64,000 nucleotides of DNA from Ctenosaura bakeri (lineage: Eukaryota > Chordata > Lepidosauria > Squamata > Iguanidae). The stretch spans positions 186,001-250,000 of the forward strand of contig CAOLHI010001436.1 in NCBI GenBank assembly GCA_948474755.1, read 5' to 3'. The translations under genes were made by a program, and so were the position numbers. The notes under the pieces were generated by a model. It ran no database searches, had not been told where the DNA came from, and saw only the letters and a program-made list of their open reading frames with translations. Of this stretch, positions 12,301 to 25,650 are shown in pieces; the first letter of the stretch is position 1; every line of letters starts with the position of its first letter.

Positions 12301-13422
12301 ATATTCTCCATGTGGTTGGTTGCCACACCAAATATGGCAGCTCTATTAGAGGTGCACAGCTGGTTGAGAATTGCCCATGTGAGTTACACATCTCACATGT
12401 GAGGTGGTTTTTGACCTTCATCTTGAAAATGCAATTTCATGGAATGTGATTATTTCATGAATGGGTATAGATGCTCCCTCCTCTTTCTTTTAGAAACCAT
12501 TTATGTATCTGGAATACTGGATACCTCATTGTTTAGAGGTTTAGAGAACTAAACAATAATAATAGTGTAGCATTTCCCATGTTATCTGATGTGTGGGACT
12601 AGCAATTCCTTTTTTCCAATGTGCTAGGGATTGGCACCATATTTGTGCCCATTGACTACACCTGTTCCTTTTTTGTCCCTGGAAGGCCACCAGAGAACAA
12701 CAACCAGTGACTTGTGCACCTGCACCACTTTGAGTAGCACTGAATTAGAAGACACTAAAACTTATCTCTCTTTTCATTCATATAAATTTTAGATGTGACC
12801 TTGTGGAGTTCTTGGGAAGAAAGATCCACACATTTATTCATTTAATCTTTGTGTTATGCAAACATTTGAGAGTGGGATAAATCTTCAGTGCTGTGAATTT
12901 CCACTGAAAATTGAATGCATTCTTTTGAGCATTAGCCTAGCTCTGCCATAAAGTATGCATCTAATCCTGTTCAAGCAAGAAATTTCATGGTTTAATGTTG
13001 TAGAGTCGTGATAGGAAAACCATACCTTTGCCTTCAATATGTATATATAGAAAGAGATAGGGAGTGTAGGAGTAAAGTAGAATAATATTAATTCTGCTTT
13101 GAACTAAATCCTCTTGAGAAATTACTTGTATTGAATGTCCTGTTTCTTCTTGAGATACTGTTAGAAGTTTGATCATAGTTCCGTACGTAGTTCTTTCTTT
13201 ATTGTCAGAGTACTGTTAGCGTATCAATCAATATAGTAACATATGAGAAGACTCTTTCACAACACAGAGCTCATGTTTGCCATTTTTGTTGTTGTTTACT
13301 ATGTACGAGAAAGATGTCTCTTTTTTAAGATAATTTGTTAACTTCCTTTAGGAGTGCATTGTACTTTCCCAGGGGTCACAAATAACCTCTTTCTTGTCAC
13401 TGGAATGATAATATTTTATATT

Positions 13423-13530
13423 TCAGAAGAAGGCAATGGTAAATCACCTCTGAGTATTCCTTGGCTAAGAAAACTCTATGAAATTCATGGGTTGCCATAA
13501 GTTGACAGGTGACTTGAAGATACATATGGA
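13423..13530 (+). mobile_element. 5S-SINE 3' tail fragment
   Basis: Tail sequence 'gtaaatcacctctgagtatt', 'ccttggctaagaaaactcta', 'tgaaattcatgggttgccat', 'aagttgacaggtgacttgaa' matches the intact 5S-derived SINE at 26393-26640. The 5S head is absent. Confidence 0.75.
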
Positions 13531-13878
13531 TACAATTAACAGTTTCCTAAACAAACTTTATTTCTTTGCATTTTGGTGGCCATCATGCATAGTATCATTG
13601 GCCTTGGGCACTTGTTGACAGCGTTGGCAAGCTAAAGGGCTCATGCTATCATTCACTTCATCCTATCAAAAACTTGACTCTTGCTCAACCATGTTGATTC
13701 CAACCTGACCCCTGTTCCCACCTGATGCTTCTGTTGCTATCAGGGACCTTATTGGTATTGTCACTTGCTGCTACCCTAAGTCATACACTCTAGTCATGTT
13801 GCTTTATCTGATAGGCAGTGACTGCACTTTTAGAAGGACCAGAGCCACCTGGTTTCATTTGTGATGGGTGCATGCCAT

Positions 13879-13938
13879 CTTAGATCTCTGAGATCTCTGT
13901 GATCTCTTAGAGATCTCTTAGATCTCTTAGATCTCTGT
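13879..13938. repeat. Degenerate AGATCTCT tandem array
   Basis: About 60 bp built from repeats of agatctct spaced 9-11 bp, with palindromic AGATCT cores (a BglII site in each intact unit). Self-complementary, so it can form hairpins. Confidence 0.85.
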
Positions 13939-14046
13939 GCAACATCAACATTGGTCATTACATTTGGTTATGATAGAGAGCATAGAAGATGGCAGCTACC
14001 CACAGCACAGTGCAGCCACTTGAATGGCGCTGTCCTGTTTTCATAG

Positions 14047-14060
14047 AGAAGATTGACTAG
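14047..14060 (+). repeat. Left L1 target-site duplication (14 bp)
   Basis: agaagattgactag, repeated exactly at 18771-18784, immediately flanking the L1 insertion. Confidence 0.9.
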
Positions 14061-14099
14061 ATTGATGGCCAGTGGAACAACTGGACCTAGAAATAGACC

Positions 14100-14780
14100 A
14101 GATTTATCGTGTTAATTCCCCAATAGCCTGGAGGAATAAATTACTCCGGGAGATTGCTGTGTATTTTTTAAGACAACATGTCAAAGATTTGAGAGTACAA
14201 AAGAGCTACATTGAAAGATTAGTGATCGAAAAACAAGATCCAGATCTATAAAGATGTTCCTGGCCAGATCCTGCAAATTAGAAAAGAGTATACCCCCCTA
14301 ACGCAGATGCTCAGGAAAGCAGGTATTAAGTACAAGTGGGGAAATCCTGAAGGTTTGTTGTTCTTTTTAAAATGGAAACGAATCACTATAACATCTAGGA
14401 AATAGGCGAAGGAATTTATTAAAGAAAATCAAGAGTCTTTAAAGAAAGAAATTAGAAGGAATGATGAAGATAATCAAGAGCAATTACAACATAGAAGAAG
14501 ACCCACACGAAGATTTTTCAGGACTCACCAAGCAAATACCAGAGCTGAAGAAGAAGAACTGGAAGAAGTAGAAGAAGATTCAGGCGAGGAGGACCAAGAA
14601 GAACAGGTAGAGCAAGACGAAGAAGAAAGAAGAGACGAAAAAGACATAGCACCTAAAGACATACAGATTTCTAACCTAGCTGATCAAGACGAAGAAGAAC
14701 AAAGAGAGACGGAACAGACTGTCTCAGCTATAAAACAGGCAGAGGAGACAATGGAAGAATTTAATGATGAGGGATCTTAA
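14100..14780 (+). pseudogene. L1 ORF1 C-terminal part (broken)
   Basis: Encodes the nucleic-acid-binding C-terminal part of the L1 ORF1 RNA-packaging protein, in two frames. One piece (about 14090-14250) reads ...AWRNKLLREIAVYFLRQHVK and continues into a frameshift. The second reads KDVPGQILQIRKEYTPLTQM, then MLRKAGIKYKWGNPEGLLFF, and meets an in-frame TAG at 14403-14405. After it a 375-nt open stretch (14406-14780) encodes a basic patch (QHRRRPTRRFFRTHQ) and a long Glu/Asp-rich tail, ending at TAA 14778-14780. The stop overlaps the ORF2 ATG (14764) by 17 nt in a different frame. The N-terminal coiled coil has been lost by 5' truncation. Confidence 0.85.
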
Positions 14781-17700
14781 AATCATAAGCTGGAATGTTT
14801 GTGCACTGAACCAGCTGGTGAAGAAAAAGAAGATATTCCATTACGTGGAAAAAGGGAAATATGACTTGCTTTGTTTACAAGAATCTCATATTAGAAAGAC
14901 TGGTGCTGATTACCTACTTAATCCCAAATTAGGCCAATGTTTCGTCTCAGCCTATAAGAAGAAGAAGAGAGGGGTAGTGATGTACGTTAACAGTCATTTA
15001 TCTCCTCAAGAGATTTTTTTCTGATGAATCTGGATATTTTATAGGGGTGGAAATCCGATTGGGAGACTCGAAGATCCTGTTGATTGGAGTTTTATACCCC
15101 AAATGTGAACAAATCTCAGTTTTTTGACAGACTTTTTGCTACTATTGCGGACCATGATTACAGGAAAATCTTGTTGATGGGAGATTGGAATGCAGTATTA
15201 GATCCAACTATGGACAGAAAATCGGTAAAAGAGATTAAAAGATCACAAGGAAAACTGCCTTAAAAACTTCTTAAATTATATGAAGAAATACACTGATGTT
15301 TGGAGACACAAAAAGGGATCCAAAAAAGATTTCACCTATTTTTCAGAAAGGCACAAGTCGTGGTCACAAATTGACATGTTTTTTGCTTCCAAAGAGTTAA
15401 TAAAAGAGATCGAGCAAGTTGATATTCTCCCTCAATTTCTATCAGATCGTAACCCAATTTTGATAGCTTTGAAAGAGCCAAAAGCTGAATTCATGTGGAG
15501 ATTAAGTGAGAACATTTTGAAAGATAATAATGTTGTTGAACAACTTAGACAACAAATAAACTTATAGTTCCAAGAAAACATAAACAAGGAAACTCCCATG
15601 AATACTGTCTGGGATGCAGCTAAGGCAGTTTTCTGGGGCTTGATCATATCTCAAGAAGCTCAATTTAAAAAGAAATGTGAGAGAAAGAAGCTCAAATAGT
15701 TAATTTATTGAAAGAGAAAGAAGATGAACTTAAAATGAGACCAAATAATGATAGAATTCTTAAAGAGATTAAAAGTCTCTGGAAACAACATGCAATTCCG
15801 TTAGAATCATACTTAGACAGAAAAATGTTATATATGAAACAACATCACTTTGAGTCAGCTAATAAACCTGGTAGATTGCTAGCACGTGAATTAAGAAAAG
15901 ATAAAAAAGAATAATTACAGAAGTAAGAATTGGAGATAAAACAATACAACAACAAGAAGAATTGAAACGAGTCTTTCATCAGTATTTTTCAAACTTATAT
16001 GCAGACGGTTAAAGCACAATAACGCTTCCCAAAGAATCATGGATTGTATGAAAGAAATTAATATACCACAATTAACTGAAGAACAAGTGGACCAACTCAA
16101 TAGACCAATCACCTTAAGCGAAATCTCTGAAACAATTAAAAAAATTGAAACCAAGGAAAGCTCCAGGTCCAGATGTGTTTTTGGCTACTTTTTATAAAAT
16201 TTTTGAAAAGGAACTGATATACCCCCTTCATGAAATTATAAATCGACTGATGATGGGAGAAATTCCTGAGTCGTGGAAGTCTGCAAATGTGACTCTGATC
16301 CCTAAAGAAGGGAACGATCCTAAATTATTATCAAGCTACAGGCTGATCTCTTTGCTTAATGTTGATTATAAGATATTTATGAAGATCCTTGCAGAAAGGC
16401 TAAAAAGAGTACTGTCAGACTGGATCCTGGAAGATCAGGTTGGTTTTTTAGCGGGTCGTCATCTAAAAGATAATGTTAGAATGATCTTGAATGTAATCCA
16501 CCATGTTGATTCTTATAAAAAGAAGAAACTAGGCCTAATCTTTCTTGATGCTGAAAAAGCATTTGACAATGTTCCTTGGCAGTTTTTATTGACAGTCCTC
16601 CAAAAAATGAACTGTGGTAATAATTTCCTAAATGGGATAAAAACATTATATACTGATCAACATGCTCAAATAATTATTAATTCTGAAAAAACCAAAGCTT
16701 GCCAGATCAGAAGAGGTACTAGACAGGGCTGCCTCCTTTCGGTGTTACTTTTTCTAATCATTATAGAAGCCCTTCTGATTCAAATAAGACAAAACGGCGG
16801 TATAAGAGGGGTTAAGATTGGAAAAGTCAAAGTGAAAGTACGAGCATATGCTGCTGATGTTGTTATTATAATAGAAGACCTGCTGTGCTCCTTGGATTCT
16901 TTAAACCAGATGCTAGAAGGTTTCGGGGACTTATCAAGCTTCAAAATTAATCAAGAAAAAACAGCCCTGTTAACCAAAAATATGACCTCAAATGAAGAGA
17001 AAGACCTGCAAAGCAAAATTAAATTTAAAATAGAAAAGAAGATTAAATATCTGAGAATTTAGGTAACAAAGAACAATCAAGACTTGTTTCTTAATAATTA
17101 TGATAAGAAATGGAAAGAGATCAAAAAAGAGAGGGAATCTTAGGGGAAATTAAAGCTCTCCCTTTTGGGAAGAATTTCTACAGTCAAGATGATGTTACTA
17201 CCTCAAATCAATTTTCTATTCCAGAACTTACCAATAATAATAAAGGCCAATGTCTTCAAACAATGGAAGAAAGAGGTGACTAACTTTATTTGGGCTGGGA
17301 AGAAACCCAGAATCAAATGGACTTCCATGACTGATGTTAGACAAAGAGGGGGACTAGGTCTCCCAGGTCTCAGGCTCTACCTACATGCTAATATTTTGTG
17401 CTGGATCACAGATTGGATAACATCAGAACATAGCAAAATTCTGCTGTTCGAAAGGGCAAGTATCGATAATGGTTTGCATTTTTATTTATGGTACTTTAAA
17501 AACAATCACAAAAAGATTTTTTTGAGCATCCCATAAGGAAAATTTTATATTTTTCATGGAAAAAGTTCAAAGAACGGTTATGCCCTAAGCTCCCACTATG
17601 GATATCTCCAATAGAAGCTTTTCAATGCGATGAGCTTAAAACGCAGAGGTGGTGGACCTGTAAAGAATTGATGAAATTTGAAGATAGTACATCTATGTTT

Positions 17701-18464
17701 AAGAAAAGAGAGAAACTCTTGCAGGAGGGGTTTGATTGTTCATGGTTCCTATATGCCCGCCTGCTCTGTAGATTCAAGCAGGATTGTAGCAAAGGGAAGA
17801 TAAATAATGGAAAGACAGATTTAGATGTTATTTTGGATAGAGGAGATAAACAGTTAACTTCAAAATTTTATAAACTATTACTAAAATGGGATCTTGAGCA
17901 GGAGGCGATTAAAAATATGATGGTCAAATGGGCCTAGAATGTTGAGCATCCAATCGAATTACAAAATTGGGAACAAACTTGGAAGAACTTGAATTTTACA
18001 AGACGTCAAAGTTTAAAGAAAATGGTTACAAAATGTTTAATAGATGCTACTTAACACCAATAAAACTTGCAAAGATCTATAAAGGAAACAATAATAAATG
18101 TTGGAAATGTAAGGCTGAAAGAGAGACATTGTTTCACCGTTGGTGGGACTGTAAAAAAGCCAAAGCATATTGGAAAAACATCCATATAGAGATTTCGAAA
18201 ATGTTAAACACAAATTTCCCCATGCTACCTGAAAGTTATTTGCTGAACATGGTTGAGTTAATTGAGGGATTTATTGGGAGGCATAACAGAAAAATCTTTT
18301 TATATTTGATAACTAAAGCCAGACTGTTATTTACTGGAGACTGGAAAAAAGAGAACGTGCCGGAAACAGATGAATGGTTGTATGAGATATGTGATTTAAT
18401 GCAAATAGATAAACTTACTATTTTGTTGAAAGATAAATCTTTGAACGAATACCGAGAAGAATGA
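14764..18464 (+). pseudogene. L1 ORF2 endonuclease/reverse transcriptase, inactivated
   Basis: The APE-like endonuclease starts at ATG 14764 (LKIISWNVCALN, then LLCLQESH), is frameshifted near 15024, then shows GDWNAVLDP near 15180 and WSQIDMFF near 15361. The SDH motif reads SDR (CGT at 15448-15450), losing the catalytic His. Reverse transcriptase blocks are in the longest open frame, 16145-17062: KAPGPDVF, SYRLISLLNVDYKI, LGLIFLDAEKAFDNVPW, RRGTRQGCLLSVLLF. The catalytic [FY]ADD box reads YAAD (GCT at 16853-16855), losing an essential Asp. Later pieces (17165-17536, 17668-17937, 17967-18464) carry the thumb region and a C-terminal zinc knuckle, CWKCKAERETLFHRWWDC near 18099-18152. At least four frame breaks or stops separate the pieces. 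It is not expressed as a functional enzyme. Confidence 0.95.
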
Positions 18465-18770
18465 AGAGATTTCTGTAACTACTTGGAAAAGAGATGGGGG
18501 GCTTTGTCAGTAATTGCGTTGAGAGATTGTGGGTAGTTATTATGTTGGAGTCTGGACCATAGGGGCTATTTCATCTCACTTTATTCTATCCACTTTATAT
18601 TGGTATTGGGGATATTCGTCAATGAGAAACTGATTATGTAATTTTTGTATTTCTGATATTCTATTAGGGTGCATTGGCTTCTTCTTTTTTCCTTTTTCTT
18701 GTCTGTCTGGTGCTGTATGTAATCTGAGAACAAACAAAAAAAGATATTAATAATTGGGAAAAATAAAAAA

Positions 18771-18784
18771 AGAAGATTGACTAG
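18771..18784 (+). repeat. Right L1 target-site duplication (14 bp)
   Basis: Exact copy of 14047-14060, immediately after the A-rich L1 tail. Confidence 0.9.
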
Positions 18785-19613
18785 TGGCAGTAACAGGCAA
18801 CCTATCTGGGCAGAGGCCTTGGGGGCTATAGCAGTACCAGATAAAGGGAGGAAGATTGGTGCCACATGGGGCCCCTTAGTGAATCTATCAAAGTTATGGC
18901 ACCAGCATTGGCTGCTGGTGCAGAGGTTCATCTGTTTTCACTTTGTTAAACAAAAGCCTCCGAAATTGGAGGGCATATTTAACAAAGAGCAACATAATTC
19001 TCAAAGATAAGAGTTTGTTGTTCTGCTGTTTATTCCCAGTGCATATAAATGTATATTGTGCTATGCTTAAAAGTTCTGAAAATATGTTCTCTTTCCATGT
19101 TGGCAGAGGTATGTCTGTATTCGAGTGTGTATGTTGCTCCCTAGCAGTAAGGCAGAAGGAAATACCATGATCTGCAATAATCCCTATTTTGCTTGATCAT
19201 CCATTAATTGGATTTCACTTCTCCATATTTACTTGCATTTCTATCGGCTTCAGATCAGAAGAGATAATGTGAGCTAGTTGGTTATGGTTTCACATGATAA
19301 CAATTATTCCAAATAAATACATAATGATAATTTTTGCAAAATATTGACTTGAAAATATAAGAATAATAGCAAAATGGCAAATACTGAAGAAAGAACATAT
19401 TTTATTTGTTAGGTTTGTGATTCCAAATGTCCCTATAATAGAACACAAAAAGTGGTGCGATTTCTGTGAAGTCATAGAAAATAAAACAGCTAACATTTCA
19501 AATTTACTGTACTTTATTTCTTCGTTTCATAATGGCTCATAGTTGCCCATAAGTCTGCTCCCTCCCACATGCACCATAAAACAATTTTATCTTGCCAGGG
19601 TAAGTAACTTGCA

Positions 19614-19715
19614 ATCCTCCAGAGGATGTTGGACTGCAGCTGCCATCATCCCCTCCCCATTTGGCTATACTACCTGGGACTGGTGGCTATTGCAGTCCAG
19701 CCATATCTGGAGAGT
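19614..19715. repeat. Short foldback element, family A
   Basis: The left arm 'cctccagaggatgttggact gcagctgccatc' pairs imperfectly with the right arm 'actggtggctattgcagtcc agccatatctggag'. About 100 bp, same family as 12199, 53147 and 62870. Confidence 0.6.
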
Positions 19716-21217
19716 CAAACTCATTCATCCTCGCTCTAGGCAGTTCTTCCACTCCAGAGAAATGGGGTTGTTTCCAGTGTCTGCAAACATATGATCCAAA
19801 GGGGGGGAAAGGCACAATAGTGCTCTAGTTAATCATCACTGGCATATATATGGTGTCTTGGGAAGTGCATTCTACTTTATCTTCTGTTATTTGTACATTT
19901 CATTTAAGAGTAGAAATAAATTTTCCACATCATACAAAGGAATAACACTGCTTTAAACTGACAAGGCCCATAGAAGAATTAAAATGGGCATGAGAGAATG
20001 ACAGGCACCAGGTTTTGTGTATAGTATCTTGTCACACATAACTCGGTATTCTGCCTTTCAATGCTGTATAATTTGCTTGAGAGAGACAGATAAACTGACT
20101 CGTGAATTGTCGCTTAGTCATTTGTATTGTGCTTTACCTTTTGCAGCAAAGCTGATTGTGCTTGAGGCAAACTAGGCTTGCCACTTTCCTGAAACGGGTA
20201 ACAGCACACTTCACTCCAATGGGCTCAGGTTTTGAAATGCCTTGTATAAATAAGCATTAGGACTTAGTGAAAACTCCCTGGTTCATTTGGTTTGAAAATA
20301 TCCGGATGGTAACCCTAAGGCAAAAATTCTGTCGTTGGGCTATGGTATAAAATGATGGTTGGTTAAGGAATACATTTAACAGTTTCCATGAAAAATTGGA
20401 CAGCAAACAGAATGTTAGTGGGTACAAACCTTTCTTCCTCCGAGATATTCCCTGGCAAAGAAAATTGTAGTACAGATGTTACAGAAATAGATACATTTCC
20501 TTTGTAGAGTAGCTATCTATCTTAGTCATCACTTTAGGGATACTCTGTGTTTTTTTCCAGGACAATTGGTTAAAATGTGGCGGAAGTAAGAATCAGTTTA
20601 TCCAAGAATTGGAAAAATTCTTCCAATTCTTGAAGTTCTTTAACCAAAAAGCTGGTTAAAATAAAAAAGATTGCAAGCTTTTTGGTTAGTTGATAAATGT
20701 AATGCACTAATACAAATTTTGGAAGTTTTCTTATAGCCAGCGTGGCAAGAATGTCACTGAGGCTGGGGCAAATTGAGGTAAACCCCTGCATAAAAATTCT
20801 GCCTCCTACGCAATTTTCCTTCTGTCTCCAAGTTTCTAGCACTGCAGAGAGTGTGATACTGAAAACTGTTCACACTTAGAAAGTACTCCCTTGGTAACTT
20901 TCCCTGCTCCCTTTCTTTGAATGCCTAAAATCTAAATGCCCAACTGAAGTTTTATGTTACTGCAATGCTAGAAGTTTGGGAACTGGAGGAAAATTTCATT
21001 GAGGACTGAATTCTTATGGGGGAACAATACTCTTATTTTGTCCTTCCATAGCTACACCCTTGCACTACTGTTATCTATCCAAGCCCATGAGAAGTTTGGA
21101 GCAGGTGGTCAATTAATGGTATTTGTGGGAAAAGGTGACATAGTCCATATACTATCTCATCTGTCACCTGCAGAGTAAAGTTGGAATAATTAGTTGGCAG
21201 TTAAGTTACCATAGTGT

Positions 21218-21449
21218 GAGCCAGTGTGGAATAGTGGCTTGAGCATTAGAGTATGACTTTGGAGACCAGAGTTCAAATGCTTGCTCAGCCATGGAGACTT
21301 GCCTACTGAGTGACCTTGGCAAGTTACATTCTCACATCCTCAGAAAGGCAAAGGCAAGCCACCTCTGAACAAATCTTGCCAAGAAAGCCCCATGATTAGT
21401 GTGCCTTAGGATCATCTAAGTTGGAAACAACTTGAAGGCAGACAACAAG
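21218..21449 (+). mobile_element. Sauria-type tRNA-derived SINE
   Basis: Head gagccagtgtggaatagtgg, B-box-like gagttcaaatgc, centre 'ctactgagtgaccttggcaa', then 'aggcaagccacctctgaaca' and tail 'aacttgaaggcagacaacaa'. Confidence 0.92.
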
Positions 21450-22215
21450 TTACCATTAATTTGGATGGATTTACATTCACATAGACTGGGATAAACAGTC
21501 TGAAACCCTAAGTTGTTCCATGTATGGCCCTTGGAGGCCAGCAGACACCCCCCCCCCGGTTTTCTCTGGCTTCTGAGATGGCTGTTTACTTGCTGCCAGT
21601 TGTGGTGTATGAACAGTCTTATTAGAGATTGCTGGGGAGTGGAAATGCACCGAGATGTGCATTCATGTTTTGATGTTTGTTTCTCCATGTGTGTCCTCAC
21701 ACAGTACATAGAATTGTATTTTTAGACTATATTTTTATCCCTTAACTCAAAAGCCTGCATACTGGGTAAAACTGCCAACTTTCTTGCTTGTGATCTGAAT
21801 AGAAGTCTTGCTTTGTCCTTTCCCTCCATTTTCTTCTCTTCTTCTTCTCCATTATCAGAGTACCTCTCCTCTTTTGTTACATGCCATTGAACCGGCTACC
21901 TGTTTCCCATCTTACCTGTGCACCCATTGAGTTTCTTCTGTTTGGTGGAAGCATTGTGGCAAATTTTTCACATTAAATTAGAATATTATATAAAAAGAGA
22001 GTCCATGAATGCAGGGGGGTATCACATCCTTATGAGAACCATGATGAAGACTAGTGTAGAGAGATGTATGTGAACAAAAGATACATTAGAACAGAGTGAA
22101 GCTGTTTTTGCAAGATACTGCATTTTGTTAAAATAAAAGTTTTGTACTGATAATACTCTTAGATCAAATGTGTGGTGCTGCCTTATTATTTTAGAACATA
22201 TGTTCATCTCTGTAA

Positions 22216-22362
<147 letters not shown>

Positions 22363-24557
22363 TAATTTTCACAGTTAGTCTGATTTCTTCTTCTGACGTG
22401 CATGCATAATATTCTGGTTTTAAGAGAACACACTTCATCTTAAAAGTTGTGGCTGCATGATCCTGTCTTTGTAAATAGAGACTAGCATGTATTGCATTTC
22501 GGTCATATTCACAATAACTGAGTGGCAATCACTCATTTTGTGTTGTTGTTCTTTTAACATTTTAATATACTTTTGACTATTTATTTACCTCAAAAAGAAA
22601 GGCTTTTATACAGCATTGTGTACAACATAGCCAGAGTATGTGAGGAGATGCAAGGATGGGCTGGGTATAACTTTTCTGATTGGATAACCCAATAAACAGA
22701 AGTGGGGGTTCTGATTTCCTCCGTTTTGCAGTTACCTGTGCCCTTGAAAATCTGTTTTAGACAGTTGGAAGACACTCTAGAAGAGTATGTGAGGAGATGC
22801 TATGAGTCTAAAGTAAGGGGAAATTAACTGGAGTCTACACCCTGCCCTCCTCCAGCCAGGAGCCTCTGCTGCATTTTGATCCTCTACCAATGGCAGGGTC
22901 TTCTTGTTTGTGGAGAGGCATCTCTGGATCCAACCTAGTAGCTTTTTCCATCTCAGAGCCTTCCTTCCATTCTTTGGCAACTATTTTTAAATATTTTATT
23001 TTATTTTTGTGTAAGTGTAGAGTGATCAGTCAAAGTGAAGGTTAGAGCTGTTTATAAGAACTGTTTCCACATCCATCTCTGCTGTGAGGTGGTGTGAAGA
23101 GCCATCCACTAGTAGAAAAAGCCATTATATGTAGTAGCCCCAGATAGAAAATGTGATTGTGTGAATTAGCCGCAGGGCCATTCTGAAAGCTACTCAAAAT
23201 AAAATATCAGATGCCTGGAAGGCAAAGAGTTTATTCAGTAAAGAAAACTTGTGCAAGTAGTATTTTTCCAATCATTGAGCATTCTGAAAATGAGCTTGCT
23301 CCCAGTGAATGTAGGGGCCAATCTAGGTGAAATTAAACATCAATATATCATCTAATGAGCCCCATATGAGAATCTGTGAATCTAGCAGCCAACACACATG
23401 CATGTACCTTTTTAAACATCAAATATTGTCTCTGCTACCACTTTCCTTTCTCCTTACCTGCTTTTTGAAATGCCCTGCCTGATGAACAAAACTAATGACC
23501 TTGGGGGCTTGCACAGGTTTTGTACCTTTTTGGTTGATCTAATAAAAGGCATTACCACTGTATGAATTTTAAACTTTCCTGTGATCCCATTTAAAAAGCA
23601 ACAATAACAACAATAACATGTACATACTTATTTACACTAGAACACCCACCACTACATGCTTTTAAATCAAGTTTTCTAATCACTTGCTTTCCAGAGAGCA
23701 CCTAGTTCTCAGTATCACAGACTCAGTAAATTCAGAGAAACATTGCAGATTCCAGGAGATCAACATGTGCAATCTGCAGCAAAATCTTTCAGTATAATCT
23801 TACCTCATCAGGAGGTTTCAGGGTTAAAACCAGCCACTTTCTAGCAGAGTGTTATCTGCCCATCTACATTTTTTTTCTTTGCCAGCCAGTACTCAACAAT
23901 GCCATAGCTACTGGGCAGGCTGTCCTTTGGCTGAGTTATTGATTTATTTTATGATTTTTATTAAAATATCGGCTCTCAACTGATTTGAGTCCATTAGGAG
24001 GTGATGCACAAAAAATAAAATCGTTCTTTTTTAAAAAAAATCATAATAATTTGTTGTGGGAAGAGGGAACAGTATTAAAAACACACATGCTTTAAAATAG
24101 TCCAAAAGCTAATCCTGATTTTAAGGATCAAAATAGGTCAAACTTAAAAACAACTCAAAAGGATGGAGTCAGTCTGACTTCCTTTAAGGAGTTCCACAAC
24201 CATGATGGCGCTAATAAGAGCCCTGTCTCATGTACTCACCAACCTACCTGATAGAGTGATGGGACAGGCAATTAGTTCTTCCACTGAAGATGTTAGATTC
24301 TGAGGGTATTCGTATGGGATATCAGATATCCAAATGCCACTGCAGTTGTTACAAGAGGAATGATACGTGGTCTCTAAAGTACACAGCAGATTAAAAAAAA
24401 TCAGCCACATGTTACAGTAATTGTATCTTCTAAATGCTTTTCAAGAGCAGCCTAATTGAAAGGGTATTATGGTTATTAGGGTTGCCAGATCTCAGGGCCT
24501 GGCCCTTCTTCAATCCTCAGAGTGAGGAATCTAGGAGCAAAAACATTGCTTTGAAAA

Positions 24558-24615
24558 GAGTGTGTGTGTGCGCGTGCATGCGCATGAGTATGCTATGTAT
24601 GTATGTATGTATGTG
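24558..24615. repeat. Simple repeat (GTGT...GCGC...TATG)
   Basis: Alternating purine-pyrimidine tract: gtgtgtgtgtgcgcgtgcat, then gcgcatgag, then four copies of tatg. Potential Z-DNA-forming sequence. Confidence 0.85.
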
Positions 24616-25650
24616 TTTCTCCGTTAGACTTTTAAAAAATTTGATTGCATACTATGCTTGATGCCCGTTGATGCTCAATATATCATGCTTAATGATACCA
24701 TCGGCAGTCTTCCCTTGATTACACGTACTGGCAATAGAATCTCAGGACCTGGAATAACACTAAACAGGCAACCGCAATGGTTATGGTTGGGAGTGGAGAG
24801 CTGCTTCCCTTTCTAAAAAAGAAAAATCGAAACTTTGGCAAACCTAAGGCTTCCTGCAGGCAATATGACCCTTCCCACTTAATATCTTGTTTTTGGCTTC
24901 GTTCCTGTCAGTCTTCACCATTTAATTTTGTTATTATAGAGAGTGATTGTTCAAGTTATGACACAGTACCTAGCAAACAAAAAGCTTCACTGCTTTCTAA
25001 TGGTATGGGCAAATTGCCAAGAAAGCCAAGCCTTTACTTTTCTTACTTGTTTGGGTAAAATTTAATTTATTTTGCTTTCAAGGTGAAAATGTTTGGTTTC
25101 CCTTAAAATGCGATTTCCATCTCAGAATGTCTAAAGTGCTCTGAAACTCATAAAACACCCTTAGTTGTGAATGAGAGAGAATCTCCAGAGTCCAGATTGC
25201 AAGGGGGGAAACATTTATGGAGAATGGGAGGTAGTTAAGCTGGCTACAGGTCAGAAAACTACAACCAAGGGGAATATATTCAGAGAGGGAGAAATAAAAG
25301 AAGCTGCATGCTATTTGTCTCAATTACTGCTAAAATATATTTGCAAGGAGCAATATCATATTCTATTATTTGCAATTTAGGCAGGTTTGCAATCCAGTGG
25401 ACTTTTATTTGTTTTTGAAACATGATCAATTCACAGTATATTTAAAAACAAAATTAAGTATTCACAATTCAAGTTGAATTAGTCTGACCGTACATCTTAT
25501 TTTAAAAATAATGCTAAACACTGTGTATGCTAGCCAAGTCTCTGTAGACTTTGGTAATCCTGGGGTAAGGCGCAAAGAGACTGAGGAGCATATGTTGAAA
25601 AAAACAGTTATCGTTTTAAAAGTAAGAATTAGCTATCAGTATGCTGCAAG

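Larger units (their letters stand above)
14061..18770 (+). mobile_element. 5'-truncated L1 retrotransposon, 4.7 kb
   Basis: Non-LTR retrotransposon inserted in sense orientation within the MICU1 intron. It starts inside ORF1, contains ORF1's C-terminal domain with an acidic tail, nearly all of ORF2 (endonuclease, reverse transcriptase, C-terminal zinc knuckle) and a 3' UTR, and ends in an A-rich tail (gggaaaaataaaaaa) followed by the right target-site duplication. An exact 14-bp duplication on both sides defines the ends and shows a single target-primed insertion. Frameshifts, internal stops and substitutions at catalytic positions make it incapable of autonomous movement. Lizard L1s that are full length are about 6 kb, so over 1 kb of the 5' end is missing. 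Confidence 0.95.
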
